NCBI GenBank assembly: GCA_945900795.1
Contig: CAMDJN010000006.1
Span: 1-42,868, forward strand
Length of the DNA: 42,868 nt
Source: Rickettsia typhi
GTDB lineage: Bacteria > Pseudomonadota > Alphaproteobacteria > Rickettsiales > UBA1997
Reading direction: 5' to 3'
Part shown: one piece after another, positions 10,120 through 20,419 of the stretch
Layout of the letters: every line of letters begins with the position of its first letter
How positions within the stretch are numbered: position 1 is the first letter of the stretch
Notes under the pieces: generated by a model
The model's input: the letters and a program-made list of their open reading frames with translations, nothing else
Told to the model about the DNA's origin: nothing
Databases searched by the model: none
Program-made: the position numbers and the translations under genes

Positions 10120-10926
10120 ATGACGAGCGCAAGAAAAGCCTACAATGAGAACGGAGTTTACATAGCTAAATCAGCTATTCCTCAAGAGTTGATCAATAAC
10201 TATAATGCTGATTTTAGGAAAATTTTCTCTCAGCAGTTAGATTTTTTAGGTGAAGTAAGTGATGGCAAAAGCACTTTAGTTTTGATGCAAAGTCTTTTTC
10301 AGAAAGATTTGAAGAGATACTTATCCACTTTAACTCTCTCAGCTAAGTTATTCAGTCTGTATAAAATTATCGCCTCGGATCACGTCAGTCGTGTTGCAGC
10401 AGAGCTCGGTATCGTTACTCCAATATGGCAAACTAAGCCGGTAATTCACTGTATGGCGAATGAATTGAAAATTCCTGATGGTTATTATGGGGTAGGGGTT
10501 CATCAAGACTGGCCGACGCTGCAAAGTAGTTTAAACGATATCACGATTTGGATTCCTTTCGGCAAAGTTACAAAAAATAATTTTCCGCTAGAGGTTATAC
10601 CTGGCACGCATCTTCTCGGTTTATGCAGTGGCACTCAAACCACGCATTATTTCGAAACCGATAACCATCATTACAAAATCGAAGATTTTATTCCGCTGGA
10701 AGTTGACGTTGGTGATGTTGTTTTTATGTCGAACTTTACCATACACAGAACTCAAACAGTTGGCGAGGGATTGCGTTTATCTGTTAGTATGCGTTACGAG
10801 GATGCTAGTGAGCCAACTTTCGTGAAGCGTAATTATCCCTACACAGAGCATCGTGCCGTTAAAAGAGACGTGCTATTCCCAGAGTTTCCTCAGCAGCAAG
10901 AAGTACAAAACATATTCAAAAACTAA
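10120..10926 (+). CDS. Second phytanoyl-CoA dioxygenase (PhyH)-like protein
   Basis: GVGVHQDWPTLQSSLNDITIWIPFGKV...LEVIPGTHLLGL...GDVVFMSNFTIHRTQ. Confidence 0.8.
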   Translation: MTSARKAYNENGVYIAKSAIPQELINNYNADFRKIFSQQLDFLGEVSDGKSTLVLMQSLFQKDLKRYLSTLTLSAKLFSLYKIIASDHVSRVAAELGIVTPIWQTKPVIHCMANELKIPDGYYGVGVHQDWPTLQSSLNDITIWIPFGKVTKNNFPLEVIPGTHLLGLCSGTQTTHYFETDNHHYKIEDFIPLEVDVGDVVFMSNFTIHRTQTVGEGLRLSVSMRYEDASEPTFVKRNYPYTEHRAVKRDVLFPEFPQQQEVQNIFKN

Positions 10927-10931
10927 GCCAA

Positions 10932-11636
10932 ATGAAAACCAGAAAGAAGTTAATAATTTTTGGTTTGGAAGATTTTGCTCAAATAGCCTACGAATATTTT
11001 ACCTACGATTCGGAGTATGAGGTTGCTGCATTCTCGGCTCATAAAGATTACATAAAAGGTGATATTTTGTTTGGTCTTCCGGTTGTTCCGTTTGAAGAAA
11101 TAGAAAATTATTACCCATCCAGTCAGGATTATTATTTTTATGCCGCTATCACTTATGGCAGACTGAATGATGTCAGAGATAAAATCTGTGCAGAGTTCAA
11201 AAATAAGGGCTACAAACCTGCCAGCTATATCAGTTCAAAATCATTTGTTTGGCGAAATGTGAAGTTAGGCGAACATGTTTTTATCTTCGAAGATAACACG
11301 GTTCAGCCTTTTGTTGAGATCGAAAATAATGTGGTTTTGTGGAGTGGAAACCACATTGGCCACCATTCAAAAATTGGCAATAATTGTTTCATATCATCAC
11401 AGGTTGTCGTGTCTGGATGGTGCAATATTGGCAGCAATTGTTTCATAGGCGTTAATAGTACAATTGCTAACAACGTCAAAATTGGCTCTAGATGTTGGAT
11501 TGGTCATGGTGCAGTGATTAGCGCCGAAATTTTGGATGGCTCATTAGTTAAAAATAATTCTAGCGAAGTTCAAAAATTAAATGAGGAAAGCTTGTTTAGA
11601 ATTCTATCTAAAGCCAGCAGAAAGCGTCGTGAGTAA
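10932..11636 (+). CDS. NeuD/PglD-like acetyltransferase (left-handed beta-helix)
   Basis: Hexapeptide repeats: NVVLWSGNHIGHHSKIGNNCFISSQVVVSGWCNIGSNCFIGVNSTIANNVKIGSRCWIG. Confidence 0.82.
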   Translation: MKTRKKLIIFGLEDFAQIAYEYFTYDSEYEVAAFSAHKDYIKGDILFGLPVVPFEEIENYYPSSQDYYFYAAITYGRLNDVRDKICAEFKNKGYKPASYISSKSFVWRNVKLGEHVFIFEDNTVQPFVEIENNVVLWSGNHIGHHSKIGNNCFISSQVVVSGWCNIGSNCFIGVNSTIANNVKIGSRCWIGHGAVISAEILDGSLVKNNSSEVQKLNEESLFRILSKASRKRRE

Positions 11637-11645
11637 GGCTTGCGA

Positions 11646-12674
11646 ATGACGTATTGGTTTAAAAAAAATATCTCATTTTTTGTTAAAATAGCTATCGCGC
11701 TATTTGCAATTTTTTTTCTAAATAAAAGCGGATTATTGAAAATTTCTTCGATCAAATCCGTTTTTAATTTTTCCACGATTGCACCATTATCTCTGCTGAT
11801 TTTTATCTCGATTATACTGAGTTCCCTACGCTGGTTTCTACTGCTTCGATCCCAGAAAATCAAAATCACATTCCTAAGATGTCTGTATATCTACTATGTC
11901 GGATTTTCCTTTAATTTCTTGCTGCCTGGGGGGGTTGCAGGGGATGTGATAAAAATCCAAAACATCATCAAAGGTAATCAAACAAAAAAATCTGTAGCCG
12001 GTCTTTCCGTGATAGTTGACCGCTTAGTAGGATTGATGGTTTGCGCTCTGATCATTTTGATTTTTGTTCCAACAATTCTTCTGGCAATAAATCCATCAAA
12101 TTCACTTTTTGCAGGTTCCAAGATCTTTCTGTTAACTTACTATTTTTCTGTAATTTTTTTGATTCTGATAGGGCTGCTTGCAGTGTCTTTTTTTCTCAGG
12201 AATAAGCTGATATACAGAAAATTAACTAGATTCTTTAGTAGAAGAAAAGGTAGACTTTGGAAGTCTTTTTCTTTGATTTTCCAGAATACTTTTTCCTACA
12301 GAAAATCAAAACTCATTCTGATTCTAAACTTAGGGATTGCTTGCTTGGTACAGATCTTGATGGCAATATGCCTGCTGCTAATCGCCAAGGATATTTTACC
12401 ATATTCCCTGATCAAACTTTCTGACTATAACTTAGCTAGTGTTGTTGCTCAAGTAATCAGCATTGTTCCGATTTCTCCTGGGGGGATCGGTGTTGGTGAA
12501 ACTGTTTTTGCAAAGGTTCTTTATCATCTGAATGGCAAAATTATCCTTGAATATGCCTCGATTTATCTGACTCTGAGAGTTTTACATATTTTTGTTTCTA
12601 TCCCAGGAGTTATTTTTTTTCTTTTACCACTTCGTGAAAATTGGCATAATGAGAAAGCTAAAGAAAACTTATGA
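11646..12674 (+). CDS. Lysylphosphatidylglycerol synthase TM region / YbhN-like flippase-type membrane protein
   Basis: LRWFLLLRSQKI...FNFLLPGGVAGDVIK...VVAQVISIVPISPGGIGVGETVFAKV typical of the LPG_synthase_TM family. Confidence 0.82.
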   Translation: MTYWFKKNISFFVKIAIALFAIFFLNKSGLLKISSIKSVFNFSTIAPLSLLIFISIILSSLRWFLLLRSQKIKITFLRCLYIYYVGFSFNFLLPGGVAGDVIKIQNIIKGNQTKKSVAGLSVIVDRLVGLMVCALIILIFVPTILLAINPSNSLFAGSKIFLLTYYFSVIFLILIGLLAVSFFLRNKLIYRKLTRFFSRRKGRLWKSFSLIFQNTFSYRKSKLILILNLGIACLVQILMAICLLLIAKDILPYSLIKLSDYNLASVVAQVISIVPISPGGIGVGETVFAKVLYHLNGKIILEYASIYLTLRVLHIFVSIPGVIFFLLPLRENWHNEKAKENL

Positions 12675-12805
12675 ACAACATGTACTATGATTTACAACGG
12701 TTCCGTTAAGTGTATCAATTTTGTTCGATGATGCTCCCATCTTTACGAATCAAATTCTTTCCCCCCTTCTTTCTTGTGTATAAAACAGCTTCCCCAGCGC
12801 ACTAA

Positions 12806-15800
12806 TCAATACGATTGCATTCTACTTACCTTCTCAGCCAAAGAATTTTGTTCGCAGCGATTATGCAGATGTTGGAAATCTAGACGATCCATATTTTGAT
12901 CCTGATTGGCGCAGGCATAAAAAAATTCTTCCTCGCCTTTTTCATTCGTTCTCTTTTGTAAGCATTGCGAGCAAACTCCCTTCATCATGCACTGCATTGG
13001 AGCGTTCAAACTAGTGATCGCAATTGGTGCCATGCTGATTGATTCAACCAAATTTTTGTGACGCAATTTTGCAATTTCATCCATCATCCGATCATTTCCA
13101 ATCGTAAAAATTCGATCAATTTTTTGCGGATTTTTTGTGAAGTAATCTTTTAAGACATCGGTCACTTTACCTTGGAAATACTGGTCTTGCGATCGATTCA
13201 ATTTAAAATTCTGAACCACCTCTTCAAACGCATAAACCAAAATATCGCAAGAATCTTCCATCTCTTTTTGACTGACTACAAAAGAATTGTTTTTGTAACC
13301 TGCAAACAAAATAACCTTACAACCACTGGTTTTACACTCTCTAGCAATTGCAGTAATGGGCTGATTTCCTCTCCCACCTCCAATTAAAACCACAATTTCA
13401 TTCTGAGGAATTTCGGTAGGATTACCACTCGGACCCATAAAGACGCAAGGCTCACCAACTTTGAAATTTTTAATCAAACTGGTTGATCCTCCAGTTTCAA
13501 CCACAATACAACTGATGATTCCTTTCGGTCTGTCGACTGAAATTGCCGTAACTGCCACGCCCTCCATCACTGCCAATTGATCCCCCATTTTCTTGGCAAA
13601 AATATGGTAATTCTGAAGGCGAAAAATATGTCCAATTTTTGTTTGTTTTGCCAGAAGTGGAGCCCTAACAAATATCTGAACAACGTGGTCAGAAAGTCTT
13701 TCGATTTTTTCGATCTGAACCAAAAAATCAGAAGTTATTTTAGTGAAAAATTCACCCAAATTCTTATTAGATGAATTTTTCAGAACCTCCGTAATATCCT
13801 TGTAGCCTCGCTTGGCGCTGGATATTGCCTTCACCACATTTCCTTCAAAACTTGGATGAAGATCGCCAAAAAAACTCACCGCTTTTTTTGAAATCGGATC
13901 GATTTTTGTAATTACACTTCCAGGCGTAATGGAAGAAAAATATTTACCATCAAGTTTGAAATCTAAGCCATCCTCCAAAACTGGGGAGATGTTAGGAGAT
14001 GTCCCGGCTGCAACCAATAACGACCCACATCTAAAGACCCTCTGATTCTCGCATTGTAAAGCCTTAACATGATTGAATTCGTCAATTTCTGCAGCAATCG
14101 GGATAATATTTTCAATAAATTCAACCCCCTCTCCAAAAGCCTTGGTGAGCTCTTGATGATTCAGTCTGTAAGAAGGGGAATCTTGAATTTTTTTACGGTA
14201 AAGAATCTTCACCCCACCATATTTTTTTAATAATGCTTGAGAGCCAATAGTTTCAAGCTCGTATGCATGTTGCAAAAACTCTTCAGCAATAATTTTTTCT
14301 TCCTCATTCAACTCTAAAAAAACTTTCCCCTTTCCAATGATTGCAACTTTTTTTGCAAATTTTTTGATCTGTACGATGTAATAAGCGCTCGCTTCACAAG
14401 CGGTATCAACGGCAGTTAAACCACCACCAATTACCACAATTGGCATACGAATCTGCAAATTAGTAAAAAGTTCTTCCTTAAATGACCCCGTCAGTTGCAG
14501 TGACATTAAAAAATCGGAAGCTAAACGAATACCTTTAGCGAAGTTATTTTTGAAATTAATAATATGCGGTCGACCAGCGCCAATACAAAGCGCAATGTGA
14601 TCAAAACCATAATATTCAAAAGCAATTTTATCGGTGATTGACGAGCCGAAACGAATTCCGCCGAACATACGAAAATTGCTGCGACGCTCTAATAACAGGC
14701 GAATTACTTTTAGAAAATTTTTATCGAATCGAACTGTAATTCCATATTCTGCGACCCCTCCAAAACCCTGTATTAATCGCTTTGAAAGTGGTTCATAAAT
14801 TTCATCTAAGAATTTTATTGGACGAAATTCTTGACGATTACCAAATTCATCAATTCCAGAAATTTCCTGATTTAGTGGTTCAATTTTTAGTCCATCAATT
14901 GCTACCACGTCATGACCTTCATTAAGAAGGTAATGCGCCAAAGTATATCCAGCAGGGCCTAAGCCAGCGACAAGAATTTTTTTGCCAGTCGGATTTTTTG
15001 GAAGAGAAGATTCAAGATTTAACGGATTCCAACGCGTCAACAAAGAGTAAATTTCGAAGCCGTAAGGCAAAGACAGTACATCTTTCAGCACTCGTGTTTC
15101 AACTTGCGGAATATCAACGGGATCTTGTTTTTGAAAGATGCATGACTTCATGCAATCATTACAAATTCGATGTCCCGTTCCGGCAATCATTGGATTGTCA
15201 ATCACAGCCATTGCCAATGCCGCAATTGAGAATCCCTCGGATTTCAGTAAGTTCATTTCAGAAATTTTTTCCTCCAAAGGACAGCCGTGAAGCTCGATTC
15301 CAAGAGGATCTTTCTTAAACTCTGTAACACCTTTTTCATGCAAACCTTTGCGACAAGAATCCTTCTCCTGCTTGTGACAGAAGATGCAGTAATGCGTTTC
15401 CGCCAGAATACGATTTAGAGAAAAGCCTTTGTCAGTGAGATCAAAACCATTACGAGTGTAAGCCGAATTCGATTGGTTGGATGTAAGATTTTGATGATCA
15501 ATTTTTTGCGGTAGGATGAAAAGTGCGCCGGTTTTGTGGAAGGATTTTGTGTTTGAATCATAAAGGGCAGAAGCGGTGTAGAGCGTTAAAAGTTCCAGCT
15601 GCTTTTGTTCTGACTCAGAAAGATTCTTTTCTTTTTTTAGTAAATTGAAAATTTTTTCAGCGAGCTGTTTTTCTATCTCGTCAACTTCCTTTTCAATAAT
15701 TCCAATCTCTTCACAAACCCTAGATAGGTCCAATTCCGAAGGTGCCTCACAAAACTTTTTTGCGACAACTCTTTGGACAAATTCTCTACGAACAAAATAG

Positions 15801-16102
15801 ATTTTTTGTAGATCTTCGTACTTTTTTCTTAGTTCAAAATTTTCTTCTTTGATGTCAAAAAGCTCTGATAAAAAATCTTCCAAAATTTTTGCCACATCAA
15901 TCAAAATCCTCGATTGATTGTGTTTAGAAAAATGGCTGGCCTTTTGTTTCAGAAGTGCAAATTCTTGAATAACAGGAGAGTTGTTGGCAGATAAAAATTC
16001 ATCAAATTTTTGATCCAACTTCTTCAATCCGTTAATCTTGTAAAAGTCGTCAAACTCAGTTTCGAAGCCAAAACTTGTCTGATTTTTTATTGAGCTTTTC
16101 AT
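12806..16102 (-). CDS. Fused GltD-like FAD/NAD(P) oxidoreductase + PyrK/NfnA-like ferredoxin-NAD(P) reductase domain
   Basis: Fer4-like cysteines, then GKKILVAGLGPAGYTLAHYLL and PIVVIGGGLTAVDTACEA; C-terminal VVLIGGGRGNQPITAIARECKTSGCKVILFAGY and CMMKGVCSQC...FFYAC. Confidence 0.75.
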   Translation of the reverse strand: MKSSIKNQTSFGFETEFDDFYKINGLKKLDQKFDEFLSANNSPVIQEFALLKQKASHFSKHNQSRILIDVAKILEDFLSELFDIKEENFELRKKYEDLQKIYFVRREFVQRVVAKKFCEAPSELDLSRVCEEIGIIEKEVDEIEKQLAEKIFNLLKKEKNLSESEQKQLELLTLYTASALYDSNTKSFHKTGALFILPQKIDHQNLTSNQSNSAYTRNGFDLTDKGFSLNRILAETHYCIFCHKQEKDSCRKGLHEKGVTEFKKDPLGIELHGCPLEEKISEMNLLKSEGFSIAALAMAVIDNPMIAGTGHRICNDCMKSCIFQKQDPVDIPQVETRVLKDVLSLPYGFEIYSLLTRWNPLNLESSLPKNPTGKKILVAGLGPAGYTLAHYLLNEGHDVVAIDGLKIEPLNQEISGIDEFGNRQEFRPIKFLDEIYEPLSKRLIQGFGGVAEYGITVRFDKNFLKVIRLLLERRSNFRMFGGIRFGSSITDKIAFEYYGFDHIALCIGAGRPHIINFKNNFAKGIRLASDFLMSLQLTGSFKEELFTNLQIRMPIVVIGGGLTAVDTACEASAYYIVQIKKFAKKVAIIGKGKVFLELNEEEKIIAEEFLQHAYELETIGSQALLKKYGGVKILYRKKIQDSPSYRLNHQELTKAFGEGVEFIENIIPIAAEIDEFNHVKALQCENQRVFRCGSLLVAAGTSPNISPVLEDGLDFKLDGKYFSSITPGSVITKIDPISKKAVSFFGDLHPSFEGNVVKAISSAKRGYKDITEVLKNSSNKNLGEFFTKITSDFLVQIEKIERLSDHVVQIFVRAPLLAKQTKIGHIFRLQNYHIFAKKMGDQLAVMEGVAVTAISVDRPKGIISCIVVETGGSTSLIKNFKVGEPCVFMGPSGNPTEIPQNEIVVLIGGGRGNQPITAIARECKTSGCKVILFAGYKNNSFVVSQKEMEDSCDILVYAFEEVVQNFKLNRSQDQYFQGKVTDVLKDYFTKNPQKIDRIFTIGNDRMMDEIAKLRHKNLVESISMAPIAITSLNAPMQCMMKGVCSQCLQKRTNEKGEEEFFYACANQDQNMDRLDFQHLHNRCEQNSLAEKVSRMQSY

Positions 16103-16120
16103 TATAAAAAAATTTCACTC

Positions 16121-19100
16121 TTGGACTACAAATTAAAACTACACCACCTTCGTCAATCATGTGTCTTAAATAGGACGCCACAAGATGCTCGTGGTTTTTT
16201 ATCTGCAAGAATTACTAGCAACTTTCCAGATTCCGACTTTGTTTTCATAGCAGAAAATGATGCGGAAATGGAGCTCATCAAAACGCAAGTCAACTTCTTT
16301 GCACCTCATCTTGAAATAGTAGATCTCTACGCTTGGGACTGCTTACCATACGATCGAACTTCACCAAAACAACTCATTCTTTCAAATCGAATCAAAACTT
16401 TTTACCAGTTAGTTAATCGTAAAGAAGGGCAGAAATTTTTCATCATCACTTCAGTAAATTCCATACTTCAAAAAACACTTCCACCGCTGATAATCAAGGG
16501 CTTAGGGGTTTGTATAAAAACCGGAAATCAAATTTCTTTGAAGCAAATCGCCGATATTTTGGTTAATAAGGGCTACGTAAGAGAGTCTTGCGCCAATAAT
16601 GTAGGTGAATTTGCAGTGCGTGGAGGTATTGTCGATATCGTTGTTGATAGTAAACTTTATCAGGCCACATCTGATTTAATAGGCTATCGTGTAGATTTTT
16701 TTGGGGATGAAATTGAATCTATTCGAATCTTCGATCCTATCACTCAAATCACGCAGGAAGAGGTAAAGTCACTGGAAATTCTTCCGACAAGTGAGGTAAT
16801 TTTCAGCAAAAAAACCATCGAAAATTTTCGCAAAAACTATCGCGAAAATTTTGGATCATCAATTAACGACCAGCTCTACACCTCAATTTCCGAAGGAAGA
16901 ACTTACCCAGGAATGGAGCATTGGTTGCCATTTTTTTATGAAGAAAATCTGAGGAATTTTTTTGATTATTTGCAAAACCCAGTCGCATTTTTTGACGAAA
17001 AAATTTTTCAACTAGCGGAAGAGCGTAATAAAATTATTCACGAATATTACCAAGCGCGTCTTGATGAAACGGGGTTTAATGCCAAAGGTAATGCCTATGG
17101 TAATGCCCAGGGGGGTGACGGTGTGACTTACAACGCAATTCACCCTTCTTCGCTCTACTTAACGCCGGATGAGTTAAAAGAAAGTCTAGAACAAATCGTC
17201 ACGATTGAATTCAAAAAATTTGATGCAGAAGAGGAAAAAAATCAGCGGATATTGGATTTAGAAATTAAGCCGATTCCAGAATTTTACCTCGCTGGACGTC
17301 CTAATTCAAAGGATCCACTTGAGTTGATGAATGAATTCATCTTAGCCAATTCTGACAAGAAAAATTCTCAAACCTTGATCGCATGTCTTACGGAAGGTTT
17401 CAAAGATCGCATCAAAAAAACTTTTCTCGAATACGGAACTTCTTGTGAAGAAATCAAAAACTTCACCGAAATCTCAAGCATAAATAGCCATAAGGCCGCT
17501 ATTTGTCTGCTTCCTACCAGTTTAGGATTTTACACTTCCGATTTGATGGTAATAGGTGAGCAGGCAATTTTTGGTGAAAAAATCGCACGCAAAAAAATCG
17601 GAAATAAAAAAGCTGCGGAAAGAATCCTTGAAGAGGGTTTAAGTATTGGGCTTGGAGAATTGGTAGTTCACCGCGACCACGGAATTGGCAAATTTGATGG
17701 GATTCATTTGATCAGCGCTGGCGGCATCAAAACCGATATGCTAAGAATCATTTACGGTGGTAACGACACCCTATTCGTTCCCGTTGATGATATTAATTTT
17801 ATCAGCCGCTATGGAGCTGATAATGCCTTGATTCAACTTGATCGGCTCGGAGTTGCGGGGTGGAAAAATCGTAAAGAAAAAGTCAAAAATAAAATCAAAC
17901 TTGCAGCCGAAGAATTGCTAAAAATTGCTGCAGCAAGGCATCTTAAAAAGGCTCCGATTCTAGTTCCAGAGCAACATCTTTATGATGAATTTAAAGCCAG
18001 ATTCAATTTCATCGAAACGGACGATCAGCTAAAAACAATCGAGGAAGTCGAAGAAGATTTACGTAAAGGTTTGCCAATGGATCGTTTAGTTTGTGGCGAT
18101 GTGGGATTTGGCAAGACCGAGGTAGCAATGCGTGCGGCGGCAATAGCAGTATTTTCTGCTAAAAATTTCGCAGTAAAAAATGAGGATAACATATTGGAAC
18201 TCGCAACTTGCGACTCACAACTTACGACTCTTTCTCAAGTCGCCATCGTCACCCCAACCACCCTTCTTTCTCGCCAACATTACAAAAATTTTACTACACG
18301 ATTTGAGGGCACTGGCATTAGGATCAAACAGCTTTCACGTCTTGTAAGTGTTGCTGAAGCAAAAAAAATCCGCGAAGATTTAGAATTGGGAAAGATTGAT
18401 ATTGTAATTGGTACGCATGCACTCTTACAGAAAAACATAAAATTCAAAAATCTGGTTTTAACGATTGTCGATGAAGAGCAACATTTTGGCGTAGCGCAAA
18501 AAGAGCGGCTCAAGGAATTGCGTCACGAAGTTCACATACTAACACTCTCTGCCACGCCCATTCCGCGTACATTGCAGATGTCGATGACGGGAGTAAAAGA
18601 TTTGAGCCTGATCGCTACTCCGCCACTTGATCGCATTGCAGTACGTAACTTCATGATGCCATATGATTCGGTAATCGTGCGTGAAGCCGTAATGCGTGAA
18701 TATAACCGCTCAGGACGTGTGTTTTTCGTAGTACCGCGAATTCGTGACATTGAGGAGATGGAACCACGGTTAAAAATTCTTCTTCCTGAAATCAAAATCA
18801 AACATGCTCACGGCCAGATGAGTCCGACAGAGCTTGATTCGATCATGAATGATTTTGCGGATGGCAAAATCGATATGTTACTTTCAACCAGCATCATTGA
18901 ATCTGGAATCGACATTTCTGAAGCTAACACAATCATCATTTACAAGCCGGAAATGTTTGGTTTAGCGCAACTTTACCAATTACGCGGAAGAGTGGGTCGA
19001 GGTAAGATCAGAGCTTATTCTTACTTCATGCATGATAATCGCAAAAGACTTTCGAAGGAATCAGAAAAAAAGCTGGAAGTTATGCAAAATCTTGACTCAC

Positions 19101-19804
19101 TCGGAATAGGATTTTCCGTTGCTAATCACGACATGGACATTCGGGGTAGTGGAAATTTGCTTGGAGATGAGCAGTCGGGACACGTGAAAGAGACTGGTGT
19201 GGAGCTGTATCAACAGATGCTTCTTGAAACTATTGAGCAGCTGAAAAACGCATCCCTATCGCTGCGCAACGAACGCGCGACATCCCACTTAAATATGAGG
19301 GATGATGACCTTGGAATTCCCAATGGTGAAAGCCTTGTTAAGACTGATTTTTCTGTTACCATTAAGCTTGGAATTTCTCTCCTGATCCCTGAAGAATACA
19401 TGGCAGACCTAGCTTTACGCATGAATTTTTACAAAAAAATTGCCGCAATAAAAAGTGAAGAAGAAGAGGAAAATTTTGTTTTTGAAATGACTAATCGATT
19501 CGGAAAAATTCCGGAAGAAATTTTAAATCTAATCAAAATCGCCAGGTTAAAATGGGAATGTAAGAATCTTTCAATTGAAAGGCTGGAGGCCGTTGCAGAA
19601 GGAATTTTGGTGAGCTTCAGAGATAATAAATTTTCGAATCCAGAGGGTCTGATGCAAATGATTTTTGCCAGTAAAAATCAGATCAAAATTCAATCAGGAC
19701 AAAAGCTTTTGTTTATTTGTAAAACCGAATCTCAAGAACAAAAATTCTCTTCGGTAAAACAAGTTTTATTCAAATTAAATGAGGTATCCGCGAATAACAA
19801 ATGA
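16121..19804 (+). CDS. mfd: Transcription-repair coupling factor Mfd
   Basis: LVVHRDHGIGKFDG, MDRLVCGDVGFGKTEVAMRAA, VDEEQHFGVAQKERLK, LSATPIPRTLQMSMTG, QLRGRVGRG; TTG start. Confidence 0.96.
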   Translation: MDYKLKLHHLRQSCVLNRTPQDARGFLSARITSNFPDSDFVFIAENDAEMELIKTQVNFFAPHLEIVDLYAWDCLPYDRTSPKQLILSNRIKTFYQLVNRKEGQKFFIITSVNSILQKTLPPLIIKGLGVCIKTGNQISLKQIADILVNKGYVRESCANNVGEFAVRGGIVDIVVDSKLYQATSDLIGYRVDFFGDEIESIRIFDPITQITQEEVKSLEILPTSEVIFSKKTIENFRKNYRENFGSSINDQLYTSISEGRTYPGMEHWLPFFYEENLRNFFDYLQNPVAFFDEKIFQLAEERNKIIHEYYQARLDETGFNAKGNAYGNAQGGDGVTYNAIHPSSLYLTPDELKESLEQIVTIEFKKFDAEEEKNQRILDLEIKPIPEFYLAGRPNSKDPLELMNEFILANSDKKNSQTLIACLTEGFKDRIKKTFLEYGTSCEEIKNFTEISSINSHKAAICLLPTSLGFYTSDLMVIGEQAIFGEKIARKKIGNKKAAERILEEGLSIGLGELVVHRDHGIGKFDGIHLISAGGIKTDMLRIIYGGNDTLFVPVDDINFISRYGADNALIQLDRLGVAGWKNRKEKVKNKIKLAAEELLKIAAARHLKKAPILVPEQHLYDEFKARFNFIETDDQLKTIEEVEEDLRKGLPMDRLVCGDVGFGKTEVAMRAAAIAVFSAKNFAVKNEDNILELATCDSQLTTLSQVAIVTPTTLLSRQHYKNFTTRFEGTGIRIKQLSRLVSVAEAKKIREDLELGKIDIVIGTHALLQKNIKFKNLVLTIVDEEQHFGVAQKERLKELRHEVHILTLSATPIPRTLQMSMTGVKDLSLIATPPLDRIAVRNFMMPYDSVIVREAVMREYNRSGRVFFVVPRIRDIEEMEPRLKILLPEIKIKHAHGQMSPTELDSIMNDFADGKIDMLLSTSIIESGIDISEANTIIIYKPEMFGLAQLYQLRGRVGRGKIRAYSYFMHDNRKRLSKESEKKLEVMQNLDSLGIGFSVANHDMDIRGSGNLLGDEQSGHVKETGVELYQQMLLETIEQLKNASLSLRNERATSHLNMRDDDLGIPNGESLVKTDFSVTIKLGISLLIPEEYMADLALRMNFYKKIAAIKSEEEEENFVFEMTNRFGKIPEEILNLIKIARLKWECKNLSIERLEAVAEGILVSFRDNKFSNPEGLMQMIFASKNQIKIQSGQKLLFICKTESQEQKFSSVKQVLFKLNEVSANNK

Positions 19805-20295
19805 TCGATAATCGAGACCATACATTAGCGAGTAACGTCGCAAAAACTACTGATGATAAAGATCATGATAATTTTGAATCTCATCCAATTGAAACGAGCT
19901 CAATTCAGGAGGATGAAGATCTAATTCATAAACTCGAAGAAAATGAAGAGTTACAAGCTTTAATCGAAGATTTACGAAAAAAAAGAAATGGCAGTGATGA
20001 ACTAGATAAAGGCGCTGAATCCTCCCAAACACCAGAGGGAGAGGTTATGCTTGATACAAGTTATTGTGCAAGTTCAGAGGAAGAATCAGAAGAAGAAAAT
20101 GAAGAAATATGGTATGGTGAAGAGGGTGAGGTACTATTCAGCGGTGGTAGTAAAAAACTTTTCCGAAAAAAAATCAGAACAGCTTTAGCTGCCAATCCGG
20201 CCTCAATAGAAATCAGAACAGCTTCAGCTACCAATCTGGCCTCAATAAGCAAGCCAACGAACCGAAATGATGGTGGCAAATTGACGCAGTCGTAA
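19801..20295 (+). CDS. Hypothetical acidic low-complexity protein with 13-aa tandem repeat
   Basis: ATGA overlap with mfd stop; Glu/Asp-rich; tandem IRTALAANPASIE / IRTASATNLASIS. Confidence 0.6.
   Translation: MIDNRDHTLASNVAKTTDDKDHDNFESHPIETSSIQEDEDLIHKLEENEELQALIEDLRKKRNGSDELDKGAESSQTPEGEVMLDTSYCASSEEESEEENEEIWYGEEGEVLFSGGSKKLFRKKIRTALAANPASIEIRTASATNLASISKPTNRNDGGKLTQS
20173..20250 (+). repeat. 39-nt in-frame tandem repeat (2 copies)
   Basis: atcagaacagctttagctgccaatccggcctcaatagaa / atcagaacagcttcagctaccaatctggcctcaataagc. Confidence 0.9.
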
Positions 20296-20419
20296 AACAA
20301 TTCGCAATCCAGTCCAGACAAGGTTTGATAAATAAATTTTATGATCGAAACAGTGGGTATAAAATCTGCGCAACCAACGATCGTTACTACGCTCCGTAAG
20401 ACATGTCGATATAAAAATT

